NCBI GenBank assembly: GCA_003527225.1
Contig: DPXQ01000069.1
Span: forward strand, 1 to 8,918
Direction: 5' to 3'
DNA length: 8,918 nt
Source of the DNA: Rhizobium sp.
Lineage (GTDB): Bacteria > Pseudomonadota > Alphaproteobacteria > Rhizobiales > Rhizobiaceae
The notes under the pieces are model-generated. The model saw only the letters and a list, made by a program, of their open reading frames with translations, was not told the DNA's origin and searched no databases. How positions within the stretch are numbered: the stretch's first letter is position 1; each line of letters begins with the position of its first letter. The translations under genes and the position numbers were made by a program. This document shows positions 1 to 6,421 of this stretch, piece after piece.

Positions 1-813
1 CGCGAGACGGTTCTTGTCGAGGCCGACCCGGCGCTCGGCTCCGCCCGGCGGAAGCTCGAATTGCTGGTGCCGCACCATGCCGGTCGCGGCGCGCTGATCT
101 TCGTCCATGGCGGCGGTTTCTGTTTCTGCAGCCCGGCCACGCACGAACGCTGCGCCCGGTTGCTGGCCATCGAGAGCGGCTTGCCGGTTCTGACGCCGGA
201 TTACCGGCTGGCGCCGGAAGATCCGTTTCCCGCCGGACTGCACGACGTGATCGCGGCGCTGCGCAATGCCTTCACGGCCACGCGAGGCCTGGGCGTCGAG
301 CCTGGTCCCTTGCTGATCTCCGGCGATTCCGCCGGTGCCAACTTGGCGCTTGCGGCCCTGTTGCACGAACAGGCCGCCGGACGGCCGGACATTGCCGGGG
401 CCCTGCTTTTCTACGGCACCTACGGCCGTGACTTCGACACGCCGTCCTATGCGGAATTTGCCGAGGGGCCGGGGCTGACGCGGGCCAAGATGCAGCGTTA
501 CTGGTCGGCCTATGCCGGTGGTGACGATGACGGGACGCTCGCGGCTGACGTTCTGGCGTCGCCACTGGAAGCCTCGGATGAGGCGCTGTCCCGGCTGCCG
601 CCGCTTTACCTGATGGCGGCGGGCATTGATCCGCTGCTGTCAGACACGCTCAGGCTCGAGGCGCGGCTCGGCGCGCTCGGTCGCCCGGAGACCACCACGA
701 TCCATCCGGGCGTGGTGCATGGATTTCTGCAACACAGCATCGACCTCGAGGCGGCGCGGGAGGCGCTCAGGCTCGCGGGAGGGCAAGCAAGACGGATGGC
801 TGCGAAAGCGTAG
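1..813 (+). CDS. alpha/beta hydrolase, HSL (hormone-sensitive lipase) family esterase, 5'-truncated by window edge
   Basis: The reading frame is open from base 1, so the true start lies upstream; an internal TTG at 61 is not needed as a start. The oxyanion-hole motif HGGG (from base 109), the nucleophile elbow GDSAG with its serine at 328-330, the acid in GIDPLLSD (Asp at 628-630) and the histidine in VVHGF (718-720) together give a full Ser-Asp-His triad in family order. HSL/esterase-lipase family members are usually about 300 residues with HGGG near residue 80, so roughly 45-60 N-terminal residues are missing here. These are cytoplasmic carboxylesterases acting on short acyl esters; some act on lactones. 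The gene stops 26 bp before the sugar-binding-protein gene, suggesting co-transcription and a role in de-esterifying the imported compound. That role is inference. The fold and family are clear; the substrate is unknown. Confidence 0.9.
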   Translation, partial: RETVLVEADPALGSARRKLELLVPHHAGRGALIFVHGGGFCFCSPATHERCARLLAIESGLPVLTPDYRLAPEDPFPAGLHDVIAALRNAFTATRGLGVEPGPLLISGDSAGANLALAALLHEQAAGRPDIAGALLFYGTYGRDFDTPSYAEFAEGPGLTRAKMQRYWSAYAGGDDDGTLAADVLASPLEASDEALSRLPPLYLMAAGIDPLLSDTLRLEARLGALGRPETTTIHPGVVHGFLQHSIDLEAAREALRLAGGQARRMAAKA

Positions 814-839
814 TCCAACCATTTGAGGAGGAGGAAAGC

Positions 840-2039
840 ATGACTTACTGGAAGACACTGACCATGGGCGTCGCCCTTGGCGCCATGCTGGCCGCGGGTT
901 CGGCTCAGGCCGATACCGTGCGTTTCTGGTATCACTTCGACAATCCGGAAAACCCGATGGCGGACCTCGTGAAGAAGTTCGAGGCGGCCAATCCGGACAT
1001 CAAGATCGAGGCGGAAAACGTTCCGTGGAACAGCTATTACGACCAGCTCTACACATCGCTGGTGGGCGGCAACGCCCCCGATGCGGCGATGGTGAAGCTG
1101 TTCGCCCAGCCGCGCCTGGCTGAAATGGGCGCGCTCGAACCGATCGGCGAGCGCATCAATGCCTGGGCGGGCAAGGCGGACCTGCTCGACAACCTGCTGG
1201 AACTCAACAAGGGCGCCGACGGCAACCAGTATTATCTGCCGATCCAATATGTCGTGCTGTACCTCTACTATCGCGCCGACCTGTTCGAGCAGGCCGGGTT
1301 GAAGCCGCCGGCCACCTGCGACGATTTTCGCGACGCGGCGATCAAGCTGACCAAGGCGCCCGATACCTACGGTTTCGGCCTGCGCGGCGGCAAGGGCGGC
1401 TGGGACCAGTGGGGCGCCTTCGTGCTTTCCCAGGGCGCCGAGCTGAAGGCCGGCGGGCTCACCAGCGACAAGGCGGTTGCCGCCAACCAGTGGCTGATCG
1501 ACCTGTTCCAGAAGGACAAGGTCATTCCGCCTTCCGCCCCCAATGACGGTTTCCAGGAAATCACCGGCGCCTTCAAGAGCGGCAAGACGGCCATGACGAT
1601 CCACCATATCGGCTCGTCCAACGACATGGTGAAGGCGCTCGGCGACAAGGTCTCGGCGGTGCCGGTGCCGGAATGCGGCGGCGGCCGCTGGACCTCGTAC
1701 GGTGATGAATCGCTCGCGATCTTCTCGTCGTCGCAGGCGAAGGACTCCGCCTGGAAATGGATCTCCTTCCTCGCCGAGGGCGAAAACAACGTGGCGTTCA
1801 ACAAGGCGACCGGCCAGATGACGGTGACCCAGAGCGGCGCGGCCGACTGGAAGCTGCATGAGCGCCGTTTCGTCGACGCCACGGTCAACTCGCTGCCCTT
1901 TGCCCATGTGCTGCCGCAGAACACCGCGACGTCGGAGTTCGTCAACACCGCGTGGCAGACCAGCATGCAGCAGGCGCTGACCGGGCAGATCACCTCCAAG
2001 CAGATGATGGAGCAGCTGGAAGCCCTGTTCGCGCAATAA
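840..2039 (+). CDS. carbohydrate ABC transporter substrate-binding protein (family 1, MalE/UgpB type)
   Basis: This 399-residue protein should be exported to the periplasm, where it captures a sugar and delivers it to the membrane permeases. The N-terminus is a classic Sec signal peptide: a Lys at residue 5, a hydrophobic alanine-rich core, then a probable cut after SAQA (residue 24), leaving about 375 mature residues beginning DTVRFWYHF. That opening, followed by NPMADLVKKFEAANPDIKIE and later SYYDQLYTSLVGGNAPDAAM, is the standard beta-strand, helix and ligand-lobe pattern of family 1 solute-binding proteins. There is no lipobox cysteine, so it is not a lipoprotein. The start is fixed by a strong purine-rich Shine-Dalgarno run at 825-834, five bases before ATG 840. 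The upstream esterase ends 26 bp before it, and the permease genes follow after a structured spacer. Ligand identity cannot be read from sequence; a sugar or sugar derivative fits the neighbours. Confidence 0.95.
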   Translation: MTYWKTLTMGVALGAMLAAGSAQADTVRFWYHFDNPENPMADLVKKFEAANPDIKIEAENVPWNSYYDQLYTSLVGGNAPDAAMVKLFAQPRLAEMGALEPIGERINAWAGKADLLDNLLELNKGADGNQYYLPIQYVVLYLYYRADLFEQAGLKPPATCDDFRDAAIKLTKAPDTYGFGLRGGKGGWDQWGAFVLSQGAELKAGGLTSDKAVAANQWLIDLFQKDKVIPPSAPNDGFQEITGAFKSGKTAMTIHHIGSSNDMVKALGDKVSAVPVPECGGGRWTSYGDESLAIFSSSQAKDSAWKWISFLAEGENNVAFNKATGQMTVTQSGAADWKLHERRFVDATVNSLPFAHVLPQNTATSEFVNTAWQTSMQQALTGQITSKQMMEQLEALFAQ

Positions 2040-2071
2040 GGAGAACCTCCCGGGGCGCCCTGGCGGCGCTC

Positions 2072-2112
2072 CTTGCCCTCTCTCCGTCTCCTGACTCCGG
2101 GGAGGGGGCAGG
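2072..2112 (+). repeat. strong hairpin just after the binding-protein gene
   Basis: Bases 2072-2085 pair with 2099-2112 in an uninterrupted 14-bp stem containing three G-U wobbles, around a 13-nt loop (2086-2098). It begins 33 nt after the binding-protein stop codon and has no T-run after it, so it is not a canonical intrinsic terminator. It could be an mRNA 3'-end stabiliser or part of an intergenic repeat. The pairing was read by eye; no energy was computed. Confidence 0.6.
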
Positions 2113-2143
2113 CAATCGGCGCACTCCTTCGCCGGCTTTCCGT

Positions 2144-2157
2144 CCAGCTTTCGCTGG
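2144..2157 (+). repeat. small perfect hairpin in the spacer
   Basis: CCAGC (2144-2148) pairs perfectly with GCTGG (2153-2157) around a 4-nt TTTC loop. Flanking CCGG blocks (2132-2135 and 2158-2161) could extend the structure outward. It is one of a run of hairpins in this spacer; short stems of this size are common in GC-rich DNA, so taken alone it means little. Confidence 0.4.
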
Positions 2158-2190
2158 CCGGTTAGTCCCCAAACGAGGGAACGCGGCGGG

Positions 2191-2226
2191 GAAGGGGACG
2201 GTACCTGGCGGAGTGTCGTCCCCTTT
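2191..2226 (+). terminator. long hairpin in spacer, possible attenuator or partial terminator
   Basis: Bases 2191-2204 pair with 2213-2226 in a 14-bp stem with three G-U or U-G wobbles and an 8-nt loop (2205-2212). The core is eight consecutive Watson-Crick pairs, AAGGGGAC against GTCCCCTT, and the 3' arm runs into TTTATT, a weak U-tract. It lies between the binding-protein and permease genes, where partial termination would reduce permease transcription. The alternative is a non-regulatory repeat palindrome. The structure is clear by eye; the terminating function is inferred. Confidence 0.4.
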
Positions 2227-2288
2227 ATTCGCGGAGGGTCTGGCGGCTTTCGCAGGCGGCCGGAGAGGGGTTCGTCCTGAAATCATAC

Positions 2289-2310
2289 CCGCCCGGCCCA
2301 GGCCGGACGG
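2289..2310 (+). repeat. GC-rich palindrome upstream of the first permease gene
   Basis: CCGGCC (2293-2298) faces GGCCGG (2301-2306) across two bases, and three further outer pairs (2289-2291 with 2308-2310) follow one mismatch. It ends 35 bp before the permease ATG, close enough to influence its translation initiation if formed in the mRNA. The inner two-base loop must open further in a real RNA hairpin. Function unknown. Confidence 0.4.
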
Positions 2311-2345
2311 TTCGTCCCACCAGCCGCAAGGCGAGGATCAAGATC

Positions 2346-3269
2346 ATGTCGACCGTCGTTTCACCCCATCAGTCCCGTGTGGTCATCGCGCCCGCGCTGT
2401 CGACCCGGCTGATGCCCTATGCGCTTCTCGCGCCGGCCTTCCTGGTCACGCTCTTCATCGTCTTCTTCCCCATGGCGCAGGCGGTCTATACCAGTTTCTT
2501 CGATCTGATCCTGTGGAAGCCCAACGCCTCCAAATTCGTCGGTTTCGGCAATTACATCAAGCTGTTAAAGGATCCGGTGTTCTGGACCGCGCTCGGCCAT
2601 ACCGCCGTGTGGATCGGCCTCACCGTACCCTTGCAGATGGGGCTTGGACTTCTCGCGGCCCTGCTGCTGAACCGCGAGTTTCCCTGGCGCGGCCTGGCGC
2701 GGGCGCTGATCATCATCCCCTGGGCCCTGCCGAGCGTAGTCATCGCGCTGATGTGGCGCTGGATCTACGATCCCAATACAGGCGTGCTCAACGACATCCT
2801 GCTGCATCTGTCGATCATCCAGACGGCCGTGCCGTGGCTGGCCGATCCCGATCTCGCGCTCTACGCCATCATTGCCACGCTGACATGGCAGGGCTTTCCG
2901 TTCTTCGCGGTGATGATCCTCGCCGGTCTGCAGGGCATTCCCAAAAGCCAGTACGAGGCGGCCTCGATCGATGGCGCCAGCTCCTGGCGGCAGTTCCGCC
3001 ACATCACCCTGCCCGGTATCGCGCCGGTGCTGGCGACCGCCGGACTGCTGCGTGTCATCTGGGTGGCCAATTCCATGGACGTGATCTTCGTCATGACCGG
3101 TGGCGGCCCCGGCTACGCGACCCATACGCTGCCGCTCTATGCCTTTGTCCGCGCCCGGCAAAATCTCGATTTCGGCTATGGTACGGCGATCGCGGTCACC
3201 TTCACCCTGCTGCTTGGCGCCATCGTCGCCGTCTACCTGATGCGCACCATGAAGGAGGTCGAACGATGA
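2346..3269 (+). CDS. carbohydrate ABC transporter permease, MalF/UgpA type (CUT1)
   Basis: A 307-residue inner-membrane protein forming half of the translocation pore. About six hydrophobic segments are visible, roughly at residues 25-45, 86-108, 118-138, 170-193, 225-250 and 277-297. The cytoplasmic EAA loop that docks on the ATPase is intact: EAASIDGASSWRQFRHITLP starting at residue 204, with the conserved Gly and the Leu-Pro. The PYALLAPAF opening and the TGGGPGYATHTLPLYAF stretch are typical of the MalF/UgpA branch; MalF-type proteins of this short length lack the large periplasmic P2 domain of E. coli MalF. The start at 2346 has a modest GAGG Shine-Dalgarno at 2333-2336. The gene overlaps the next permease by 4 nt (ATGA), implying translational coupling and equal production of the two pore subunits. 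Confidence 0.95.
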   Translation: MSTVVSPHQSRVVIAPALSTRLMPYALLAPAFLVTLFIVFFPMAQAVYTSFFDLILWKPNASKFVGFGNYIKLLKDPVFWTALGHTAVWIGLTVPLQMGLGLLAALLLNREFPWRGLARALIIIPWALPSVVIALMWRWIYDPNTGVLNDILLHLSIIQTAVPWLADPDLALYAIIATLTWQGFPFFAVMILAGLQGIPKSQYEAASIDGASSWRQFRHITLPGIAPVLATAGLLRVIWVANSMDVIFVMTGGGPGYATHTLPLYAFVRARQNLDFGYGTAIAVTFTLLLGAIVAVYLMRTMKEVER

Positions 3270-4099
3270 ACAATTCCTCGACGATCCGGCGCATCCTGAC
3301 CACCGACCTGCCGGTCGCGCTCATCGTGTTGTTCGCCATGGCGCCGTTCGCCTGGATTATCCTGACCTCGCTCACGCCGACGGCGATCCTGAACGCCACC
3401 GGCGTCTCGCTCTCGCCCACCGGCTGGAGCCTCGACAACTATCTGCGACTGTTCCGCCAGACGAGCTTTCTCGACAACATGCTGGACAGCCTGATCATCG
3501 CCGGCGGCACCGTCGTCATCGGGCTCGCGGTCTCGGTCACCGCGGCCTATTCCTTCTCGCGGTTCCGTTTTCCCGGTCGCAAGCTGGTCATGCTGCAGTT
3601 CCTGCTGATCAACATGTTCCCGATCGTGCTCTTGATCCTGCCCTTGTTCATGCTGATGCGAAAGGCCGGCATCCTCGACACCCATTTCGGCCTGATCCTC
3701 GCCAATGCCACGGTCGCCATTCCCTTCGCGGTGTGGATGCTGACCAGCTACATCGGCGCCATCCCGAAAAGCCTCGACGAGGCCGCCATGATCGACGGCT
3801 GCTCGCGGCTCACCGCGTTGCGCCGGGTCGTGCTGCCGCTCACAATGCCGGGCATCATCTCCACCGGCATCTACATCTTCATCACCGCCTGGAACGAATA
3901 TCTCTATGCGCTGACGCTCGGCGGGCGAAACGTCCGGCCCGTTACCGTCGCGATCCAGACGCTGATCGGCGAATACCAAATCGAATGGGGCCTGCTATCG
4001 GCCGGTGCCGTGGTCGGCGCCATGCCTGCCACCCTGTTGTTTCTCATTGTCCAGCGTCGCCTCATCGGCGGTCTTACCCAAGGGGCCGTCAAGGGCTGA
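3266..4099 (+). CDS. carbohydrate ABC transporter permease, MalG/UgpE type (CUT1)
   Basis: A 277-residue second pore subunit. Hydrophobic segments lie roughly at 15-35, 75-97, 108-130, 143-163, 195-212 and 243-263. The EAA loop is well conserved: DEAAMIDGCSRLTALRRVVL from residue 171, followed by PLTMPG. FITAWNEYLYAL (residues 205-216) is a MalG-family hallmark in the last third. The frame stays open far upstream into the binding-protein gene, but the start must be ATG 3266: it sits six bases after a near-perfect AAGGAGGT Shine-Dalgarno (3252-3259), overlaps the upstream permease stop by 4 nt, and gives the normal family length with the first transmembrane segment properly placed. No ATPase gene follows on this strand, so the cognate ATPase must be encoded elsewhere. 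Confidence 0.95.
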   Translation: MNNSSTIRRILTTDLPVALIVLFAMAPFAWIILTSLTPTAILNATGVSLSPTGWSLDNYLRLFRQTSFLDNMLDSLIIAGGTVVIGLAVSVTAAYSFSRFRFPGRKLVMLQFLLINMFPIVLLILPLFMLMRKAGILDTHFGLILANATVAIPFAVWMLTSYIGAIPKSLDEAAMIDGCSRLTALRRVVLPLTMPGIISTGIYIFITAWNEYLYALTLGGRNVRPVTVAIQTLIGEYQIEWGLLSAGAVVGAMPATLLFLIVQRRLIGGLTQGAVKG

Positions 4100-4112
4100 G
4101 TTTTATAGAAGT

Positions 4113-4118
4113 AAAGGA
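4113..4118 (+). promoter_or_regulatory. Shine-Dalgarno that decides the epimerase start
   Basis: AAAGGA at 4113-4118 directly abuts a first ATG (4119) but lies six bases before a second in-frame ATG (4125). Normal spacing favours 4125; the earlier ATG would add only Met-Thr. Confidence 0.6.
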
Positions 4119-4124
4119 ATGACC

Positions 4125-5006
4125 ATGAACCCCGTCGGGTTGATTTCAATGCAGTATGCCAGGCCCTTCACGGCCGAGCATTTCCATCTCTTTTTCCGCA
4201 TGCGCGAGCTCGGCTACGACTTCGTCGAGCTTTTGGTGCCCGAGCCCGGCGAACTGGATCTCGCAGACACCCGCAAGGCGCTGGAAGATGCAGGCCTCGG
4301 CGTCGTGCTCGCGGCGCGCGTCAATCTCGAGCGCAATCTGTCGTCGGAAGACCAGACCTCCTATCGCGGCGGCGTCGACTACCTCAAATATGCCGCCGAT
4401 ACGGCCGCAGCACTCGGGGCCGCCATCGTCGGCGGACCGCTGACAGGCAATCCGCTTGTGTTCGCCGGTCGGGCGCCAAAGCCTGTCGAGGAAAGCGAGC
4501 GCCATGCCCGCAAGGCCCGCTGCGTGGCGGGGCTTCGCGAAGCCGGCGACCACGCGTCCAGGATCGGCGTAACGCTTGCCGTGGAACCGCTCAACCGCTT
4601 CGAAAGCGACGTGCTGTGCACCACGCAGCAGGCGATGGAACTGCTCGACGCAGTGGCTCATCCGGCCGTGAAAATGATGCTCGATACCTTCCACATGCAC
4701 ATGGAAGAGGCCAATCTGGCCGAGGCGATCCTATTGGCCGGCGACCGGCTGGTGCATTTCCAGGCCAATGAAAACCATCGCGGCTTTCCCGGCACCGGCG
4801 CCACCGACTGGGTCGCCGTGTTCCGGGCGCTGCATCAGGTCGGCTACAAGGGTCCGGTTTCGCTCGAGCCCTTCCGCCGCAACGACGACCGCTTCGGCGT
4901 TCCCTTCGCCCAGTGGCGCCCGCCGCACGAGGACGAAAGCGAACGGCTTAGCGCCAGCGCCGACTTCATTAAATCCCACATCATGTTGACGGAATATCGC
5001 AGATGA
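4125..5006 (+). CDS. sugar epimerase/isomerase, D-tagatose/D-psicose 3-epimerase-like TIM barrel
   Basis: A 293-residue member of the xylose-isomerase-like TIM-barrel superfamily, predicted cytoplasmic. These enzymes isomerise or epimerise ketoses through a divalent metal (Mn or Co) held by Glu, Asp, His and Glu. All four are visible with the spacing of D-tagatose 3-epimerase (E152, D185, H211, E246 there): E154 in AVEPLNRFE, D187 and H190 in LDTFHMHMEE, H211 in VHFQANENHR, and E248 in SLEPF. The C-terminal stretch WRPPHEDESERLSASADFI also matches the family's closing helix. Start 4125 is preferred by Shine-Dalgarno spacing. The gene begins 25 bp after the second permease and overlaps the next gene by 4 nt, so it belongs to the transporter operon. 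Besides ketose 3-epimerase, related folds act on 3-keto-glycosides or inositol derivatives, so the exact substrate is open. Confidence 0.88.
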   Translation: MNPVGLISMQYARPFTAEHFHLFFRMRELGYDFVELLVPEPGELDLADTRKALEDAGLGVVLAARVNLERNLSSEDQTSYRGGVDYLKYAADTAAALGAAIVGGPLTGNPLVFAGRAPKPVEESERHARKARCVAGLREAGDHASRIGVTLAVEPLNRFESDVLCTTQQAMELLDAVAHPAVKMMLDTFHMHMEEANLAEAILLAGDRLVHFQANENHRGFPGTGATDWVAVFRALHQVGYKGPVSLEPFRRNDDRFGVPFAQWRPPHEDESERLSASADFIKSHIMLTEYRR

Positions 5007-5998
5007 CATTGAAAATCGGTTGGATCGGTTGCGGCGTGCACGCAACCCAGATGCTTCTCCCCCAGGTGGTGCGCCACGACGTGCAGCTGGCAGCGCTCTG
5101 CGATATCGACGGCGCGCGGCTTGCGGCCGCCGGCCGGCAGTTCGGCGTTTCGAAACTGACGAACGATGCGGCCGAACTGATCGCCACGCCGGGTCTCGAC
5201 GCCATTGGCATGGCCGTCGGTCCCGACCAGCACCTGATGTTCGGCAAGGCGGCGCTGGAACGCGGCCTGCCGGTCTTCATGGAAAAGCCGCCATCGGGAA
5301 GTGCCGCCGGCGCCCGCGAATTGCTGGCGGCTTCGGAAAAGGCGAAGAAGCCGCTGCTGGTCGGCTTCATGAAGCGCTATTCGGCCGGCAACAAGATTGC
5401 CGCGAATATCGTCCATTCCGGCCGCTTCGGTCCGGTTCTCGGCCTTACCGGCTACTATATGACGGCGCCCGGCTATTTTGTCGGCAATGTCGACTATACC
5501 GGCTTCTTCCTGCACCACTGCGTGCACTACATGGACCTCGTCTCCTTCCTCGTCTCGCCGGTGAAAAAGCTCACCGCGCGCAAGGTGGAGAAGGAACCCG
5601 GCAAGGTTCTCTTCCATATCAGCCTGGATTTCGACTGTGGCGCCATCGGCACCATCGCCATGGGCACGATCCAGTCGCGTGGCGCGCCGGTGGAGCGCAT
5701 CGAACTGATGGGCGACCACCAGCGCATCGAGGTCGATAATGTCATCGACGTTCGGTGGAACCGCAATCCGCCTTTCAAGATCGACGATCCGCAGGCGACC
5801 CTGATCGAGGGAACGGATAGCCTCACCTGGAAGCCGAACTTCACCGCCGCCGCCAACGAGGATCCGAAGGGTTACTATTCCCTGCTCGCCGACGTCATCC
5901 CGGCGCTCGGCGGCGCCTCCACGCCGGCCCCGACCATCGCCGACGGGGTGGTGGCGATGGAGCGGCTGGAAGCTTTGCGGCGCGAACTGGTTCTTTAA
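5003..5998 (+). CDS. Gfo/Idh/MocA family NAD(P)-dependent oxidoreductase
   Basis: A 331-residue cytoplasmic dehydrogenase of the inositol dehydrogenase/glucose-fructose oxidoreductase family. The N-terminal Rossmann domain begins GWIGCGVHA (residues 6-14) and has an acidic residue after the second strand (D34 in ALCDID), which favours NAD over NADP. The family motif EKPP (94-97) supplies the catalytic-site Lys95, followed by GFMKRYS (121-127). The substrate-domain motif reads HHCVHYMD (171-178): His175 and Asp178 fit the family, but the position usually held by the catalytic Asp, four before the His, is His171. Its ATG overlaps the epimerase stop (ATGA) with a weak GGAA Shine-Dalgarno, so the two are probably translated together. 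Likely role: oxidising a hydroxyl of the imported sugar, polyol or glycoside; substrate unknown. Confidence 0.92.
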   Translation: MTLKIGWIGCGVHATQMLLPQVVRHDVQLAALCDIDGARLAAAGRQFGVSKLTNDAAELIATPGLDAIGMAVGPDQHLMFGKAALERGLPVFMEKPPSGSAAGARELLAASEKAKKPLLVGFMKRYSAGNKIAANIVHSGRFGPVLGLTGYYMTAPGYFVGNVDYTGFFLHHCVHYMDLVSFLVSPVKKLTARKVEKEPGKVLFHISLDFDCGAIGTIAMGTIQSRGAPVERIELMGDHQRIEVDNVIDVRWNRNPPFKIDDPQATLIEGTDSLTWKPNFTAAANEDPKGYYSLLADVIPALGGASTPAPTIADGVVAMERLEALRRELVL

Positions 5999-6058
5999 CG
6001 GAGCGTGGGAGCTCAGCAAGCCTCATCGGTCCCCTTGCCGAGGCGACGCAGGGATACC

Positions 6059-6083
6059 CCGGGGTGCCCGGCTACAGGTTTTT
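6059..6083 (+). terminator. weak candidate terminator for the plus-strand operon
   Basis: CCGGG (6059-6063) pairs with CCCGG (6067-6071) around a 3-nt loop, overlapping a perfect ACCCCGGGGT palindrome (6056-6065). A run of five T's lies at 6079-6083, seven bases after the stem. It falls 60 bp past the oxidoreductase stop, a sensible place, but the short stem and displaced T-run make it a poor canonical terminator. Confidence 0.25.
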
Positions 6084-6114
6084 GAGCAGACGACCATCTG
6101 TTTCCCGACAGGGT

Positions 6115-6280
6115 CCCGAAGCGGTACCTCTCGGGGAACCCGGCTTCATTTCGATCGAGAATCCGGCAAGCGATGGCGGCATTCTCGATCTGGGATGAAG
6201 TGTTCGTGCAGGTGGTAGACATATTCGATCACCCGGCCGTCCTTGGTTCCGGAGACGGCCATATAATCGATCATCGAGAG
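6115..6280 (-). pseudogene. C-terminal remnant of an L-fuconate-dehydratase-like enolase-superfamily gene
   Basis: On the minus strand, 6280-6194 encodes LSMIDYMAVSG then TKDGRVIEYVYHLHEHFI. This closely resembles the C-terminal part of L-fuconate dehydratases (the ENOSF1/FucD group of the enolase superfamily), where VQHLSMIDY and EYVDHLHEHF are characteristic. In a different frame 6182-6132 encodes MPPSLAGFSIEMKPGSP, matching the next family segment (MPPTAPGFSIEMKP). In yet another frame 6132-6115 gives ERYRFG, matching the tail. Only 11 nt separate the first two blocks where the family needs about 30, so small deletions as well as at least two frameshifts are implied. One Asp in the EYVDHLHEHF motif is now Tyr. 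No barrel catalytic residues remain. Traces of the upstream PHAGGVGLCE segment may exist to about 6330 but are too decayed to claim. L-fuconate dehydratase removes water from L-fuconate in non-phosphorylative L-fucose breakdown; this copy cannot function. It lies directly downstream of and co-oriented with the ATPase gene, so it probably once closed that operon. Confidence 0.78.
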
Positions 6281-6421
6281 AACTGGCGTTTCGGGTCCGA
6301 AGCCCTTGTCAAAAAAAAGCGGGTGAAAGCCAACCGGTTCAAGCTGTCGCTCCTTATCGCGCAAAGGCAGTGGGACTGGCGTTGTCAACGCTTCTCAATT
6401 GACGACCCGATAGCATCAATC

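Larger units (their letters stand above)
2040..2345. other. 306-bp non-coding spacer with several hairpins between binding-protein and permease genes
   Basis: I see no supported gene here. A plus-strand frame stays open across it in phase with the second permease, but the encoded peptide is low-complexity Arg/Pro/Ala-rich and overlaps the first permease out of frame. The spacer instead holds at least four inverted repeats (listed separately). It sits where E. coli malE-malF carries REP palindromes, which protect binding-protein mRNA and lower permease expression. By analogy this could set a high binding-protein to permease ratio. Its patchwork of GC-rich palindromes also resembles dispersed intergenic repeats of rhizobia, but no family can be assigned without a genome-wide comparison. 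Confidence 0.7.
5999..6421. other. 423-bp gap between convergent operons
   Basis: There is no intact gene. The middle (about 6115-6280) holds a decayed gene remnant on the minus strand, described separately. Bases 5999-6114 carry GC-rich palindromes around 6051-6071 followed by a short T-run. Bases 6281-6421 may hold further, unrecognisably decayed sequence of the same remnant, plus a 13-nt inverted repeat, GCGTTGTCAACGC (6379-6391), just past the ATPase stop. That repeat has no T-run on either side, so I do not call it a terminator. Short open frames across this gap show no convincing independent gene. Confidence 0.7.

Noticed and set aside
606..2036. A 476-codon open frame on the minus strand opposite the binding-protein gene
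   Set aside because: Its product is low-complexity, rich in Arg, Gly, His and Val with no family resemblance. It lies antisense to a gene with a signal peptide, good Shine-Dalgarno and clear family match; such frames are a by-product of high GC codon use.
1952..3265. Upstream in-frame extension of the second permease through the spacer and the first permease
   Set aside because: The extension encodes Arg/Pro-rich nonsense and runs out of frame over a clear MalF-type gene; the strong Shine-Dalgarno and ATGA overlap fix the start at 3266. The open frame is coincidental.
3233..3979. A 248-codon minus-strand frame opposite the second permease
   Set aside because: Asp/Gly/Arg/His-rich composition typical of the reverse complement of a membrane-protein gene, with no motif.
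4844..6019. A 391-codon minus-strand frame opposite the oxidoreductase
   Set aside because: No recognisable domain and Arg/His-rich shadow composition; the plus strand carries an intact Gfo/Idh/MocA protein with motifs.
6146..6388. An intact 80-residue small protein on the minus strand in the convergent gap
   Set aside because: Its conserved part is an internal fragment of L-fuconate dehydratase and the homology continues in other frames beyond its stop, so it is a pseudogene piece and not a free-standing small gene.
6379..6391. Inverted repeat GCGTTGTCAACGC just past the ATPase stop, as terminator or operator
   Set aside because: No T-run follows on either strand and there is no promoter to regulate between two converging gene ends, so it is probably coincidental.
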